Positions 1 to 10,620 of a stretch of 41,647 nucleotides of DNA are shown one piece after another. Where the stretch lies: the NCBI GenBank assembly GCA_016292045.1, contig JAEEZX010000015.1, positions 1-41,647 of the forward strand, given 5' to 3'. Each line of letters opens with the position of its first letter. The stretch's first letter is position 1. The position numbers were made by a program, and so were the translations under genes. The DNA comes from Bacteroidaceae bacterium (GTDB taxonomy: Bacteria > Bacteroidota > Bacteroidia > Bacteroidales > Bacteroidaceae). The notes below the pieces were generated by a model, which saw only the letters and a program-made list of their open reading frames with translations, was not told the DNA's origin and searched no databases.

Positions 1-150
1 TCAACCTTTTCAGAAAAATGTCAACCCCATCAGGAACGATGTCAACGAAAACAGTAAAGTGTAAACCTTATCAGGAAAACAACTGACAACCAACTCAGGA
101 AAAGAGCAAAAAACTGTCAACCGAAATCAGGAAAAGACAAAAAAAATGCC
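1..150. repeat. Degenerate ~20-bp tandem repeats, non-coding
   Basis: Six imperfect units can be aligned on a core like TGTCAACC-n-ATCAGGAAAA, with unit starts near 1, 21, 42, 62, 86 and 117. The first four are spaced 20-21 bp, about two helical turns, then spacing loosens. The spacing is not a multiple of three and no reading frame follows it, so the repeats look non-coding. They could be iteron-like protein-binding sites or decaying intergenic repeats. The left edge may continue outside the window. Confidence 0.6.
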
Positions 151-402
151 GTTAACGGACACAACGGACATTGGGGACAAGCATAAATTAGTGCCCGCAA
201 CCTTGTAATAAGTAATCTGGAAACAGAGTGCTGAGACGCCTTAGCCACGTCCTACCCACGTCCTTCCTTCGCCCGAGCAATACCCATCCATGCTCCATGA
301 GCGTGGGTAGGACGTAGGTAGAGCGAAGGAAAGACGATGAAATGGGCTTTGAAACCTTAATAATAGTGTATCAACCTACTACCTGCGGCCTACACAACAC
401 CT
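151..402. other. Intergenic region downstream of priA with interleaved inverted repeats
   Basis: No gene is supported here. A 14-bp arm at 247-260 is perfectly complementary to 302-315, and a 12-bp arm at 261-272 is complementary, with one mismatch, to 323-334. The arms lie in the order A, B, A', B', so both pairings together would give a pseudoknot-like rather than nested structure. No T-tract follows, so a simple intrinsic terminator is not shown. Confidence 0.5.
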
Positions 403-2391
403 TCAAAGCGGGTCGATATCCAGCGTGACAGTGGCGGAGCGGAATGCGTCCTTTGACTTCACATGGGCCACAATCTCCCGGAGCCTTGCAACGACAGCAG
501 AGGGATTGGCCGTGAGCTCCACCTTGAGCGAGAGCTTTATGATATGCAGCGACTGCATACGGGCCACGGGAGGTGTCATGGGACCGAGCACCCTCTCGCC
601 AAACACCTGACGCATCAGAGCGGCCATATCCTCAGCCATATGCTCCACCACATGTTCATCCTTATGCTTGAGATAGATGTCCATCAGCCTGCAGAACGGA
701 GGAAAATGGAAGCAGAGACGCTCCTCGCGCTGAGAGCGGAACATCGCCTCGTAGTCGTGGCGCACCACCTGCCCTATCACATCTGCCGAGACATCCTTCG
801 TCTGCAGCACCACCCTGCCCTTGAAGGCATGACGTCCGGCACGCCCGGCCACCTGAGCCATGAGTTGGAAGGCACGCTCGTGAGCCCTGAAATCCGGCAG
901 ACACAGCATAGCCGTGGCATCCAGTATGCCCACCAGACGCACATTGGCGAAATCGAGTCCCTTGGCCACCATCTGCGTGCCGACAAGGATATCGGTGCGA
1001 CCCTCCTGGAAGTCCTCTATTATCTTCTCGTAGGATGAACGCGAGCGCGTGGTGTCGAGGTCCATACGCTGGATACGAGCCTCCGGGAAAATCTGAGCCA
1101 AGGTGTCCTCCACACGCTCCGTGCCGAAACCCTTCGTGCGCAGGCTCTCCGTCTCACACTGGGGGCACTGCGTCGGCACCTCCGTGGTGTAGCCGCAATA
1201 GTGGCAGGAAAGACGACCCAGGCGCTTGTGAAATGTGAGCGACACATCACAGCGGGGGCACTGCGGCACCCAACCGCACGTCTTGCACTCTACAAGCGGG
1301 GAATAGCCCCTGCGATTCTGGAAGAGTATCGTCTGATAGCCATCGGACAGTGTGTGGCGTATCTCTGCCAGGAGACGCGAGGAGAAGAGTCCCGTTGCCG
1401 TCTTGCGGCGTATCTCCTCACTCATGTCCACCACCTCCACCTCGGGCAGTTCGAGTCCCTCGTAGCGTGTCAGCAGTTTCACCAGTCCGTATTTGCCCTT
1501 CAGGGCGTTGTCGTAGCTCTCCAGCGACGGTGTGGCACTACCCAGAAGTGTCTTCGCTCCTGCAGAGGCAGCCATCATCAGGGCAACATTGCGTGCATTG
1601 TAGCGGGGCGCGGGGTCCTGCTGCTTGAAACTCGTCTCATGCTCCTCGTCGACAATCACCAGTCCCAGGCGGCGAAAAGGCAGCAGCACACTGCTTCTCA
1701 CGCCCACGATGATATCATAGGGTTCGTCGGAGAGCTGCTTGCGATAGACCTCCACACGCTGGGCATCGCTGTACTTGCTGTGGTAGATGCCGAGACGCGA
1801 GCCGAAGACGCTGCGCAGGCGGTCGGAGAGCTGGGTGGTGAGGACAATCTCGGGCAGGAGGTAGAGCACCTGCTGTCCCTGCCTTATCGCCTCGTCGATG
1901 AGGTGTATGTAAATCTCTGTCTTACCGCTGGAGGTGACACCGTGCAAGAGGCAAGTAGGTTGCTGACGCCACACGGCCTTTATCTGCTCCATCGCCCTGC
2001 TCTGCACCTCGGAAAGGGCATGCATGGGAGAGGTCTCGAAGAGCGTCCCGCCCTGAGAGCGGCGGGCTCTGGGTTTGACATATTTCTTGAGGGTGGAAGG
2101 AATGGCAGCCTTGAACACCTCACCCAGAGAGCAGGCATAATAGTCGGCAATCCACTGCCACAGCGACATCTGCGAAGGGAGCACAATGGGTGCGTCGTCC
2201 ATCACCTCGAGGATGTCCTTGGTGTCGTAGTCGGGTTTTACGTCATGCACACGGACAACAAGGGCTATATAGTGCTTCGTCTTGCCGAGCGGCACGAAAA
2301 CACGCTGGCCGACTTGCGGAAACAAGCCGGCCGGAACGCTATAGGTGAGGCTGCTCTCGAGGGGCAGCGGAAGGATGCAGTCGCAAAACAC
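403..2391 (-). CDS. priA: Primosomal protein N' (replication restart helicase PriA)
   Basis: PriA is a superfamily 2 3'-5' DNA helicase that recognises stalled forks and reloads the replisome. The 662-residue product has Walker A GVTSSGKT at 151-158, a DEEH Walker B box at 248-251 and eight cysteines at about 369, 372, 378, 381, 396, 399, 409 and 412, in the paired pattern of the PriA zinc-binding insert. It is somewhat shorter than E. coli PriA (732 aa). The start is GTG at 2391, chosen because a TAGGAGG sequence lies just upstream and contains the porN stop codon. Only 9 nt separate the porN stop from this GTG, so priA is probably translationally coupled to the type IX secretion operon. Confidence 0.96.
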   Translation of the reverse strand: MFCDCILPLPLESSLTYSVPAGLFPQVGQRVFVPLGKTKHYIALVVRVHDVKPDYDTKDILEVMDDAPIVLPSQMSLWQWIADYYACSLGEVFKAAIPSTLKKYVKPRARRSQGGTLFETSPMHALSEVQSRAMEQIKAVWRQQPTCLLHGVTSSGKTEIYIHLIDEAIRQGQQVLYLLPEIVLTTQLSDRLRSVFGSRLGIYHSKYSDAQRVEVYRKQLSDEPYDIIVGVRSSVLLPFRRLGLVIVDEEHETSFKQQDPAPRYNARNVALMMAASAGAKTLLGSATPSLESYDNALKGKYGLVKLLTRYEGLELPEVEVVDMSEEIRRKTATGLFSSRLLAEIRHTLSDGYQTILFQNRRGYSPLVECKTCGWVPQCPRCDVSLTFHKRLGRLSCHYCGYTTEVPTQCPQCETESLRTKGFGTERVEDTLAQIFPEARIQRMDLDTTRSRSSYEKIIEDFQEGRTDILVGTQMVAKGLDFANVRLVGILDATAMLCLPDFRAHERAFQLMAQVAGRAGRHAFKGRVVLQTKDVSADVIGQVVRHDYEAMFRSQREERLCFHFPPFCRLMDIYLKHKDEHVVEHMAEDMAALMRQVFGERVLGPMTPPVARMQSLHIIKLSLKVELTANPSAVVARLREIVAHVKSKDAFRSATVTLDIDPL

Positions 2392-2400
2392 GGGTGCCTC

Positions 2401-3474
2401 CTACCTTCTCTGACGACGTACGCTCACGCGAGGAGCACTGGAGGAACTGCCGCCGCTCTTACCTGCAGAGGAAGAACGGGATGCGCGGGCAGAACTGCTG
2501 CTGCGCGAAGATGTCGTCTTGGCAGCGGTCTTCTTCTGCTTGCCCTGAGCTGCAGCGATGCTGTCCTGACGGGTTATCTTGAGACTGTCCTCATGGGAAA
2601 GATGTCCCCACACATTATTCTGGAAGAGGACTATCTCGCCCTCTATCTTCTTCTGCTCCTGCACCATGTCGGAATCCGTCTTGCAATAGTTGGCAAGAGC
2701 ACGTCCCTGCATATTGTTGGTCTTGTAGATACGACCGTCGTAGCGGTTCATGGTGAAATAGTCGTCTGCCGTCATATTGTTGACGTTGTTGTAGTTGGAT
2801 GCCATCATTGGCAGCTTGGCCAACCAGGGAGCCACATCGTCGTAGTTCACCCAGAAAAGAGGATACGGCGTAGCATCTCCGCCCCACTCGTCGGCACCTC
2901 GCATCAATACGGGGCATATCGCAGTGACCTTAGTGGAGAAAGTGCCCGTGCGCTGATCCAGATAGACGCTCTCCTTGATATAGTAGCGGGTAACCTCTGC
3001 AGAAGGCACGTCATTGGTCTCCACAGTGAATTTCCCGTCCTTCTCCTCATAGTAGATGCCATATCTGTCGAGCACATCCTTCACTGCGAGCTTGTCCTTT
3101 TCCTCGAATGACTCCACACCGTCCAGTTTGTAGGTATATGCCGTGATACGTCCCGTGAGCATCAGACGGAACAGGTAGGTGAAGAGATTCACCTGACGGC
3201 CTACAGGCTCCACAGGATAGTAGAGAGGAGCATTCTTGTCCTGCATAAGGTCGAGCGTGCGGTAGATATCACGCTTCCACACCACATCCTCGGGCATCTC
3301 GGCAGCAGTGGGGAACGACATCGAGGCACGGTCGGAGACCGTCTGCTGCTTTTTCTTCTGCTGCGGTGCCACCTGCGCTGCGGCATTACTTGTTGTGACA
3401 CGTCGCTTGGCGGGCTGAGCACTCATACCCAGACCTGCCATCATCAGTATTACTAGTAACAGACTCTTTTTCAT
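2401..3474 (-). CDS. porN: Type IX secretion / gliding motility protein PorN (GldN)
   Basis: PorN/GldN is the periplasmic partner of PorK; together they form the large ring under the outer membrane in the type IX secretion machine. The 357-residue product starts with a Sec signal peptide ending around MSAQ. The conserved middle contains blocks such as WKRDIYRTLDL and YPLFWVNYDD. The C-terminal ~50 residues are low-complexity, rich in Ser, Ala, Lys and Arg, and end SVRRQRR. The gene sits directly after porM, in the usual K-L-M-N order. Identification rests on family sequence and gene order together. Confidence 0.93.
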   Translation of the reverse strand: MKKSLLLVILMMAGLGMSAQPAKRRVTTSNAAAQVAPQQKKKQQTVSDRASMSFPTAAEMPEDVVWKRDIYRTLDLMQDKNAPLYYPVEPVGRQVNLFTYLFRLMLTGRITAYTYKLDGVESFEEKDKLAVKDVLDRYGIYYEEKDGKFTVETNDVPSAEVTRYYIKESVYLDQRTGTFSTKVTAICPVLMRGADEWGGDATPYPLFWVNYDDVAPWLAKLPMMASNYNNVNNMTADDYFTMNRYDGRIYKTNNMQGRALANYCKTDSDMVQEQKKIEGEIVLFQNNVWGHLSHEDSLKITRQDSIAAAQGKQKKTAAKTTSSRSSSSARASRSSSAGKSGGSSSSAPRVSVRRQRR

Positions 3475-3483
3475 AGCCTATAT

Positions 3484-5034
3484 TTAATTTACTATTACTT
3501 CCATTGCGCCGTTGAGCGTTCGCTCGATACCGTCGGGACCTGTGGCGCGAATCTTTGTTATATAGAAGCGCTTGCCTCTGGAGAGGGAACGCATCATATT
3601 TTTCTGTCTGTCCGTGAAGGATGCCGACTGACTCACTTCCGGCACGGCATTACCCATGTTGTCGTAGAACACCGTCTCGAAACCGTGCACCGTGAACGGG
3701 ATATTGAGCAGACCATCATCGATGGCAGCACCAAGCCTGTCAGTGTGCATGAGCACCTGCTTGGGAAGACGTCCGCCCATGAAGTGGTCGTCACCCACGG
3801 GGATATATGCCGTCGGGTCGGGCAGTTTGCGCACACGGAAGGTGAACTTACCCATCTCCTGACTGCGGCCCTCGTTCTGGGCCACCACGGTGAACACAGC
3901 CTCGCCGCCTACATCTGTGGGACGGGCGATATAGTGGCCGTCGCCCTTGGGAGTGAGCTGTCCACCTGTCATCGAAACGGAAAGCTTGGAGGATGCCACA
4001 CCCGGAACGGATACGCTCATCGGGTTGTCGTAACCGGCATAGAGAACATTCATGATATCCGCGGACATAGTGGCAGAGGGAGCCACAACGCTGTATTTCT
4101 GCTCGAAATCGCGCTTCACACGCTGTCCCTCACCGTTGAGCATCTCGATATATCCGGAGAGGGTGAAGTCGCCCGTGGAGGAGCAGACGGTCTCGTAGAG
4201 TCCGTTTTCGGTCTTATACTCCTTACCTCCTATGAATATTGTAGGTTTGTTGGTGGAGTCCACTGCAGCCATTATGATCTGTGCCGAGAAGCGGCCTCCC
4301 TGCACCACCGTCTGGCTTTTGGGAATCACATAGGCGTTGAGCTGGTTGACACGAATATCCTTCACGTCGATGTTCTGCACCAGATTGTGGAGCACCTCGC
4401 CCTCTGCGTAGCGCACATCGCTCTGCAGTTTGGTGAGCAGCGTCACAGCTGCAGCCGTAGGCATATTCTCGAACATATACTCGGGCCAGTCCTTACCCAT
4501 CATACGCTCCTTGACGGGAACGTCGGTGGAGAGATTGGAGGCGATAATCTCCTTCTGCCCCTTGTCCTCCACCATGCGCAGGATACGCTCACGATAGTGG
4601 ATGATGGCCTCGTAGAGTTCCTTACCCTTTCCGATGCCGGGAGCCAGCATCACCTGAGTGGATGCCTCCAGGTCCTCACGGTTGCGGATATTATTCACAT
4701 CACCGTCCTTACCGTCGCTCTCCTTGACAATCTTTATCTTGAGGTCCTCCGCCATATCGTAGATGCTGTCGCTCATCCTCTGCACGAAACGAGCCTTGTC
4801 GTACCACACCTTCACTTTCTGGGGGTTGGTCTTCATCTGCGCCTCAAACTGCTCAAGGATGGCCTCGTTGGTACGCGAGGCGTTGGCAGTGGAACGTGTC
4901 AGTCCCTGACTCACCAATGAGAAACCGTTCAGTACGTCGCTCGACACATTGAGGGCGAGCATGGCCATGAGGACCACGTACATGAGGTTGATCATCTTCT
5001 GGCGAGGCGAAACTTTTATCTTCTGTATAGGCAT
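3484..5034 (-). CDS. porM: Type IX secretion / gliding motility protein PorM (GldM)
   Basis: PorM/GldM forms, with PorL, the inner-membrane proton-driven motor of the type IX secretion system; its long periplasmic part reaches the PorK/N ring. The 516-residue product has the expected layout: a short cytoplasmic N-terminus, one membrane helix at about residues 14-34 (MINLMYVVLMAMLALNV), then a long periplasmic region with the family's helical and beta-rich domains. It lies 9 bp upstream of porN and 16 bp downstream of porL in one operon. Length agrees with the family. Confidence 0.95.
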   Translation of the reverse strand: MPIQKIKVSPRQKMINLMYVVLMAMLALNVSSDVLNGFSLVSQGLTRSTANASRTNEAILEQFEAQMKTNPQKVKVWYDKARFVQRMSDSIYDMAEDLKIKIVKESDGKDGDVNNIRNREDLEASTQVMLAPGIGKGKELYEAIIHYRERILRMVEDKGQKEIIASNLSTDVPVKERMMGKDWPEYMFENMPTAAAVTLLTKLQSDVRYAEGEVLHNLVQNIDVKDIRVNQLNAYVIPKSQTVVQGGRFSAQIIMAAVDSTNKPTIFIGGKEYKTENGLYETVCSSTGDFTLSGYIEMLNGEGQRVKRDFEQKYSVVAPSATMSADIMNVLYAGYDNPMSVSVPGVASSKLSVSMTGGQLTPKGDGHYIARPTDVGGEAVFTVVAQNEGRSQEMGKFTFRVRKLPDPTAYIPVGDDHFMGGRLPKQVLMHTDRLGAAIDDGLLNIPFTVHGFETVFYDNMGNAVPEVSQSASFTDRQKNMMRSLSRGKRFYITKIRATGPDGIERTLNGAMEVIVN

Positions 5035-5050
5035 CTTTCAGAACCTTGTC

Positions 5051-5938
5051 TTATTCGTCTTTCTTTTCTGCACTCTTGGAAGGCGCACCGCCCATGTTGA
5101 TTGTCAGCGCACCAATCATACGTCCGTAAACGTTGTTGAGCTCTGTTATCTGGTCTGCCATGCGGCGGGTCTGCTCATCAATCTGCTCGATGGTGGTCAC
5201 CTGCTTGGAGATATTACGCAGCTGCAGTTCGTATACCGTTGCAATGCCGGTAAGCGTGCGGTTGAGATTCTCCATCTCCTCTGAGTCGGTAGACATGCGG
5301 GCAGCCTGCACTTTTACACGCTCCAGCACCTCTGTAAGCTCCTTGAGCTCTTCTGCATAGTTCCTTACAGCATCCTCTATTGCCGCAGGATCGGTGGCCT
5401 TGATGCTGTCGGGGTTGATACTTCCACCCTGACCGTTCTGCAGCTGCGAGAGTGCCAGCTGAGCCTGTGTGGCAGCCTGTCCGGCAGCGGCAAGGTTTGC
5501 TGCAGCAGCACTGAGAGAAGCACCCTGAGCCAACTGCTCGGGATTCATCGGTGCACCGCCTCCCATTATCACTGTGCCACCTACAGGAGCTCCTCCGCCA
5601 ATCACTACCGTACCACCGGCAGGAGTTGCCTCAGAACCCTCTGCGGGAGCACCCGGAGCACCCGGAGTACCCGTACCGCCTACAATGACAGTTCCGCCTG
5701 CGGCACCGTTCTCAGAAGAAGGCACCTTCGTATATGTCTTCTCGAAACCGGAGATAAAGAACACAAAGACCTCCGTACCCATACCGATGAACAACATCAG
5801 GTTGGCACCGGGGATGTGGGTCAGTTTGAACAATGTACCCAATATGACGATGGCTGCGCCCCAGCTGTAGGTGTACTGCATGAACACCTGTCCGAACGGG
5901 GAGTCCATCCACTTCTGCATTTTTGCTATTATATTCAT
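5051..5938 (-). CDS. porL: Type IX secretion / gliding motility protein PorL (GldL)
   Basis: PorL/GldL is the cytoplasmic-membrane motor subunit that pairs with PorM. Two membrane helices occupy about residues 22-38 and 46-64. Glu56, in the second helix within GMGTEVF, matches the position of the conserved acidic residue used for proton flow in the family. Residues ~75-133 form an unusual Gly/Pro/Ala-rich linker with repeated GGTV(I/V) and GGGAP units. After it comes an Ala/Gln-rich stretch and a helical C-terminal coiled coil. The linker makes this protein (295 aa) longer than the short GldL of Flavobacterium. Third gene of the K-L-M-N set. Confidence 0.94.
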   Translation of the reverse strand: MNIIAKMQKWMDSPFGQVFMQYTYSWGAAIVILGTLFKLTHIPGANLMLFIGMGTEVFVFFISGFEKTYTKVPSSENGAAGGTVIVGGTGTPGAPGAPAEGSEATPAGGTVVIGGGAPVGGTVIMGGGAPMNPEQLAQGASLSAAAANLAAAGQAATQAQLALSQLQNGQGGSINPDSIKATDPAAIEDAVRNYAEELKELTEVLERVKVQAARMSTDSEEMENLNRTLTGIATVYELQLRNISKQVTTIEQIDEQTRRMADQITELNNVYGRMIGALTINMGGAPSKSAEKKDE

Positions 5939-5969
5939 GGTCGTTTATCTGTTAAGTCTTTAATATTCC

Positions 5970-7436
5970 TTATTTTCTTCTCGCGGATGTAGCAGGAGCT
6001 TTCGACTGCTTGAGCATACCGTCGCTCACCATACTGCGGACGCAGCGGAAACCGATGTAGCAGCGGGGCTGGTTCTGATACTCGTATGAACGCCAGGCAG
6101 AGCGAATCATGCTCTCGGGGTCCTTCCACGAACCGCCTCTCACGCTCTTCTTCTTCAAGCGATAGGGATCCTCTTTGGCCGCATTGTATCTGAGTTCGGG
6201 GTTCATGTCGCTCATTGCCTCCACTCCGGCCTCCGTGTACGTAGTACTGGTCCATTCTGCCACATTACCGGCCATATCATAAAGTCCGTTGGAGTTGGCG
6301 GAGAAGATGCCGCACTTCGAGGTAATCAGGCTACCGTCCTTGGTGTAGTTACCCTGGTCGGGTTTGAAGTTTGCATAATAGCAACCCTTGTCGCTCTTTA
6401 CCTCCTTTGCTTCCCAGGGGAAGGGATTGCCTTCCTTGCCGCGTGCAGCAAACTCCCACTCTATCTCCGAGGGAAGGCGATAGCGCTGCAACTGCTGTGC
6501 ATATCCTCCCAAGCCTCTCTTGAGGAACAGCGTACGCCATGCGCAGAAGGCATTTGCCTGCTCCCAGCTGACACCCACCACAGGGTAATCGTCGTAGGCG
6601 GGATTGTTGAAATAAAGCTTCATATAGCGCTCGTTGTCGGCATTCTGGAAGTCGTTCACCCAACATGTGGTGTCGGGATAGATGTTCACGATATAGGTGT
6701 TGAGGAAATCCCACTCTCCGGAAAGAGGACGGGTGATGGTCTGACGCACAATCTTACCGTCGTCGTCAATCCATGCCGTATCCTTGGATATCATCACATC
6801 AGACGTGCTGACTGCGTGATCCGTATTGAGGTCGCGCTCCTCCGCATTGAGGCGGTACTTGCGCTGCGCTGCAGCGGCGTAGTCGTATATCTCGTAGCGG
6901 AAGTTCATCTGGGAAGCATCCAGCATCTTGGTGCCGTCGACGGGATGATAACGATACACGCTCTCTATGGCACGCATCTCATCCTCTGTGGCCTTGCGTT
7001 CGTTGGGGATAGGCTTCTTCCAGTTAAGATGAGGAGTGACGGGCTCTCCGAACTTATCCTCTTCAATCTTGTAGGTCTCATCACCACCGAAAGCCGGATC
7101 TGCAAGACGCTCCCGGATGATACTGTCCCTTACCCACTGCACAAACTGACGATACTTGGCATTCGACACCTCCTGGGCATCAATCCAGAAACCGTCCACA
7201 CTAATGTCACGTTTCGGGAATTCCGCACCCCAAAGGGTATCGTTCTCCTCCAGGCCCACTCTGAGACTGCCCTTACGGACAGCCACCATGCCATAGGGGG
7301 TAGGCTCACCATAACCGCTACCACGCACGCCTGTCACCTCGCCTCCGTCAGACATTGCTGCCCCCTGAGAGCCAAAGCACGCTGTCAGCGTCAGTGTCAC
7401 GGCTGCGACAGCCGTCAAAACAAAGATCTTTTTCAT
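5970..7436 (-). CDS. porK: Type IX secretion lipoprotein PorK (GldK), FGE-sulfatase fold
   Basis: PorK/GldK is an outer-membrane-anchored lipoprotein that builds the periplasmic ring with PorN. The 488-residue product has a lipoprotein signal peptide with lipobox LTAC at about residues 17-20. The rest matches the formylglycine-generating-enzyme/sulfatase-modifying-factor fold, seen in blocks PVVGVSWEQANAFCAW, RLPSEIEWEFAARG, GLYDMAGNVAEW and VRGGSW. In PorK this fold is structural and is not expected to be catalytic. It lies 31 bp upstream of porL. Confidence 0.95.
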   Translation of the reverse strand: MKKIFVLTAVAAVTLTLTACFGSQGAAMSDGGEVTGVRGSGYGEPTPYGMVAVRKGSLRVGLEENDTLWGAEFPKRDISVDGFWIDAQEVSNAKYRQFVQWVRDSIIRERLADPAFGGDETYKIEEDKFGEPVTPHLNWKKPIPNERKATEDEMRAIESVYRYHPVDGTKMLDASQMNFRYEIYDYAAAAQRKYRLNAEERDLNTDHAVSTSDVMISKDTAWIDDDGKIVRQTITRPLSGEWDFLNTYIVNIYPDTTCWVNDFQNADNERYMKLYFNNPAYDDYPVVGVSWEQANAFCAWRTLFLKRGLGGYAQQLQRYRLPSEIEWEFAARGKEGNPFPWEAKEVKSDKGCYYANFKPDQGNYTKDGSLITSKCGIFSANSNGLYDMAGNVAEWTSTTYTEAGVEAMSDMNPELRYNAAKEDPYRLKKKSVRGGSWKDPESMIRSAWRSYEYQNQPRCYIGFRCVRSMVSDGMLKQSKAPATSARRK

Positions 7437-7470
7437 TATCTCTTTATTATCCGTTATTCTTTTTTATCTG

Positions 7471-8421
7471 TTAGAGGAATCTCACACTCTTATGCAGATT
7501 TTTTCCTTTCTTTCCTTTATTCATATCCATCTGGTAGCCCAAAATGATTTCGTGCGTACCGTTTTGAAGTCCCACTCCCCCAGTGTACATCTCATAGCTG
7601 TAGCCTATATTCAAGCCATGGAAATTCATGCCGAAGAGGAATCCCACTGAAACCGTCGGAGAATAGAGCACACCGCCATAGAGCTTGTTCTTCCTTCCTT
7701 CGTAAGCCAGACGTGCTGTGATGTCGCCTCGTATAGTCTGGAAATCAGTGCGCACGATGCCGTGCATATCCAGACAGTAGCGCTTATCCCTGAACAGGAG
7801 TTTGTAGCCTCCCGTGATGTAATACATCGGGTCGATACTCATCTGGTTCACCTTGTCGTCTCCGAATTCTACGGTAGGACTTGTAAGATGCATCGCTGAC
7901 ACACCCGCATACCAGATATCACGCCACGTAAATCTCACGCCAAACTCTGCGTCTATCGCAAAACCGGAAACCTCGGACGTTGGAAAAGCCTTATCGTTGG
8001 ACTCATCCGTGTCCACACCGGAACCATCGAACTTCTCGCTGAGGATAACCAGTCGCGCTCCCATGGAGAGTTTTCCCTTCTTGTGCCATCCTATCGGCAA
8101 ATGCAGAGCGTACTGCACGTATATCTTCTTGTTTGAGAAGAGACCGATGACATCGTTCATGAAAGCGGCACCGACTGCATGTTTAGGACTCCAAAAAGTT
8201 AACGGCAAATCGGCAGAAACGAGCATTGTCTTCGGAGCTCCTTCATAACCTGTCATTTGCATACTGTAGCCGCCTTGTATATTCAGGTGGCCGTCAACAC
8301 CTGCCGCTGCAGGGTTGTAGAACGACTGCAAGGCCCATGAATTAGTGAACGCCGGGTCGAACTGAGCACTCGCAGGGAGCACCATAATCGCCGCCACAAT
8401 CATCCATATCAGCCTTTTCAT
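7471..8421 (-). CDS. porP: PorP/SprF-family type IX secretion outer-membrane protein
   Basis: PorP/SprF proteins are outer-membrane beta-barrel-like components linked to the PorK-N machine and to substrate anchoring. The 316-residue product has a signal peptide ending near PASAQ, then the family N-terminus FDPAFTNSWALQSFYNPAAAG and a series of amphipathic strands, with a basic tail ending KSVRFL. It is the first gene of the porPKLMN-priA series and follows a strong hairpin at 8437-8468. Genomes can carry several PorP-like paralogues, but the position beside porK supports the classical one. Confidence 0.92.
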   Translation of the reverse strand: MKRLIWMIVAAIMVLPASAQFDPAFTNSWALQSFYNPAAAGVDGHLNIQGGYSMQMTGYEGAPKTMLVSADLPLTFWSPKHAVGAAFMNDVIGLFSNKKIYVQYALHLPIGWHKKGKLSMGARLVILSEKFDGSGVDTDESNDKAFPTSEVSGFAIDAEFGVRFTWRDIWYAGVSAMHLTSPTVEFGDDKVNQMSIDPMYYITGGYKLLFRDKRYCLDMHGIVRTDFQTIRGDITARLAYEGRKNKLYGGVLYSPTVSVGFLFGMNFHGLNIGYSYEMYTGGVGLQNGTHEIILGYQMDMNKGKKGKNLHKSVRFL

Positions 8422-8436
8422 CTCTCGCCATAACGT

Positions 8437-8468
8437 GACAGTGCCGAACTTTATTGCCCGGCACTGTC
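8437..8468. other. Perfect 10-bp hairpin between the YhcH gene and porP
   Basis: GACAGTGCCG (8437-8446) is exactly complementary to CGGCACTGTC (8459-8468) with a 12-nt loop. On the + strand it is followed by TTTTTCTT, but no + gene precedes it. On the minus strand, where the genes lie, no T-tract follows, and the porP start codon is 15 nt further on. It may be a factor-assisted terminator after groESL-yhcH, an RNA processing site, or a structured 5' leader for the secretion operon. Confidence 0.6.
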
Positions 8469-8479
8469 TTTTTCTTCTC

Positions 8480-8920
8480 CTATTTTCTAACTTTGAAGAC
8501 CGCTTTCCTCATTGGTGCATCTGAAATGCACGGCTGATGTCCTTCCAACGGGAAATATATTGCCATCTGTCCCGGCAGAAGATCAATGAACGAAGTAGCC
8601 TTCTCCGGATGGAAACAAATGTCCTTTTCCGCATTGTATTCTGCCTGAGACAAAGTCTCACCGGACACATATCCCTGACGCTCACGTCCTGAGAGCAGCA
8701 CCTGGATATCTATCATCTTCTGATGCGATTCCACACGGGCCTCATCCACCGTCTTTCCCTTTGATTCCATAACGTTGACAAAGACATCATCGCCCTTGAT
8801 GGAATGCTTACCCAGCGGCAAAGCTGCAAGGTCGTTGTCCTTAAGGAACTTCACCACCTCATTAAACAACGGATTGAGCGCCACATAGGCACTCAATCCG
8901 CTCAAATTATCCAGTATCAT
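8480..8920 (-). CDS. YhcH/YjgK/YiaL family (DUF386) cupin-like protein
   Basis: Members of this small family adopt a cupin-like beta-barrel and bind a metal; several sit in sugar-acid or sialic-acid clusters, but the exact reaction is usually unknown. The 146-residue product matches the family length and carries its signature parts: ARVESHQKMIDIQVLLSG with the metal-ligand-type Glu/His, CFHPEKA, and LPGQMAIYFPLEGHQP near the C-terminus. It lies 20 bp after groEL with no clear terminator between, so it may be read from the groESL transcript. No sugar genes are nearby. Confidence 0.88.
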   Translation of the reverse strand: MILDNLSGLSAYVALNPLFNEVVKFLKDNDLAALPLGKHSIKGDDVFVNVMESKGKTVDEARVESHQKMIDIQVLLSGRERQGYVSGETLSQAEYNAEKDICFHPEKATSFIDLLPGQMAIYFPLEGHQPCISDAPMRKAVFKVRK

Positions 8921-8940
8921 CGAATCTAGGATTTACTGTA

Positions 8941-10611
<1,671 letters not shown>

Positions 10612-10620
10612 TTACCTCAC

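Noticed and set aside
1..150. CRISPR array
   Set aside because: Units are degenerate, about 20 bp, without unique spacers of constant length, and no cas gene is near.
1201..3111. 636-codon open frame on the + strand
   Set aside because: It lies antisense across priA and porN, shows no recognisable domain, and its composition mirrors the GC-rich codon pattern of those genes.
3685..4920. 411-codon open frame on the + strand
   Set aside because: Entirely antisense to porM, which is a confident gene.
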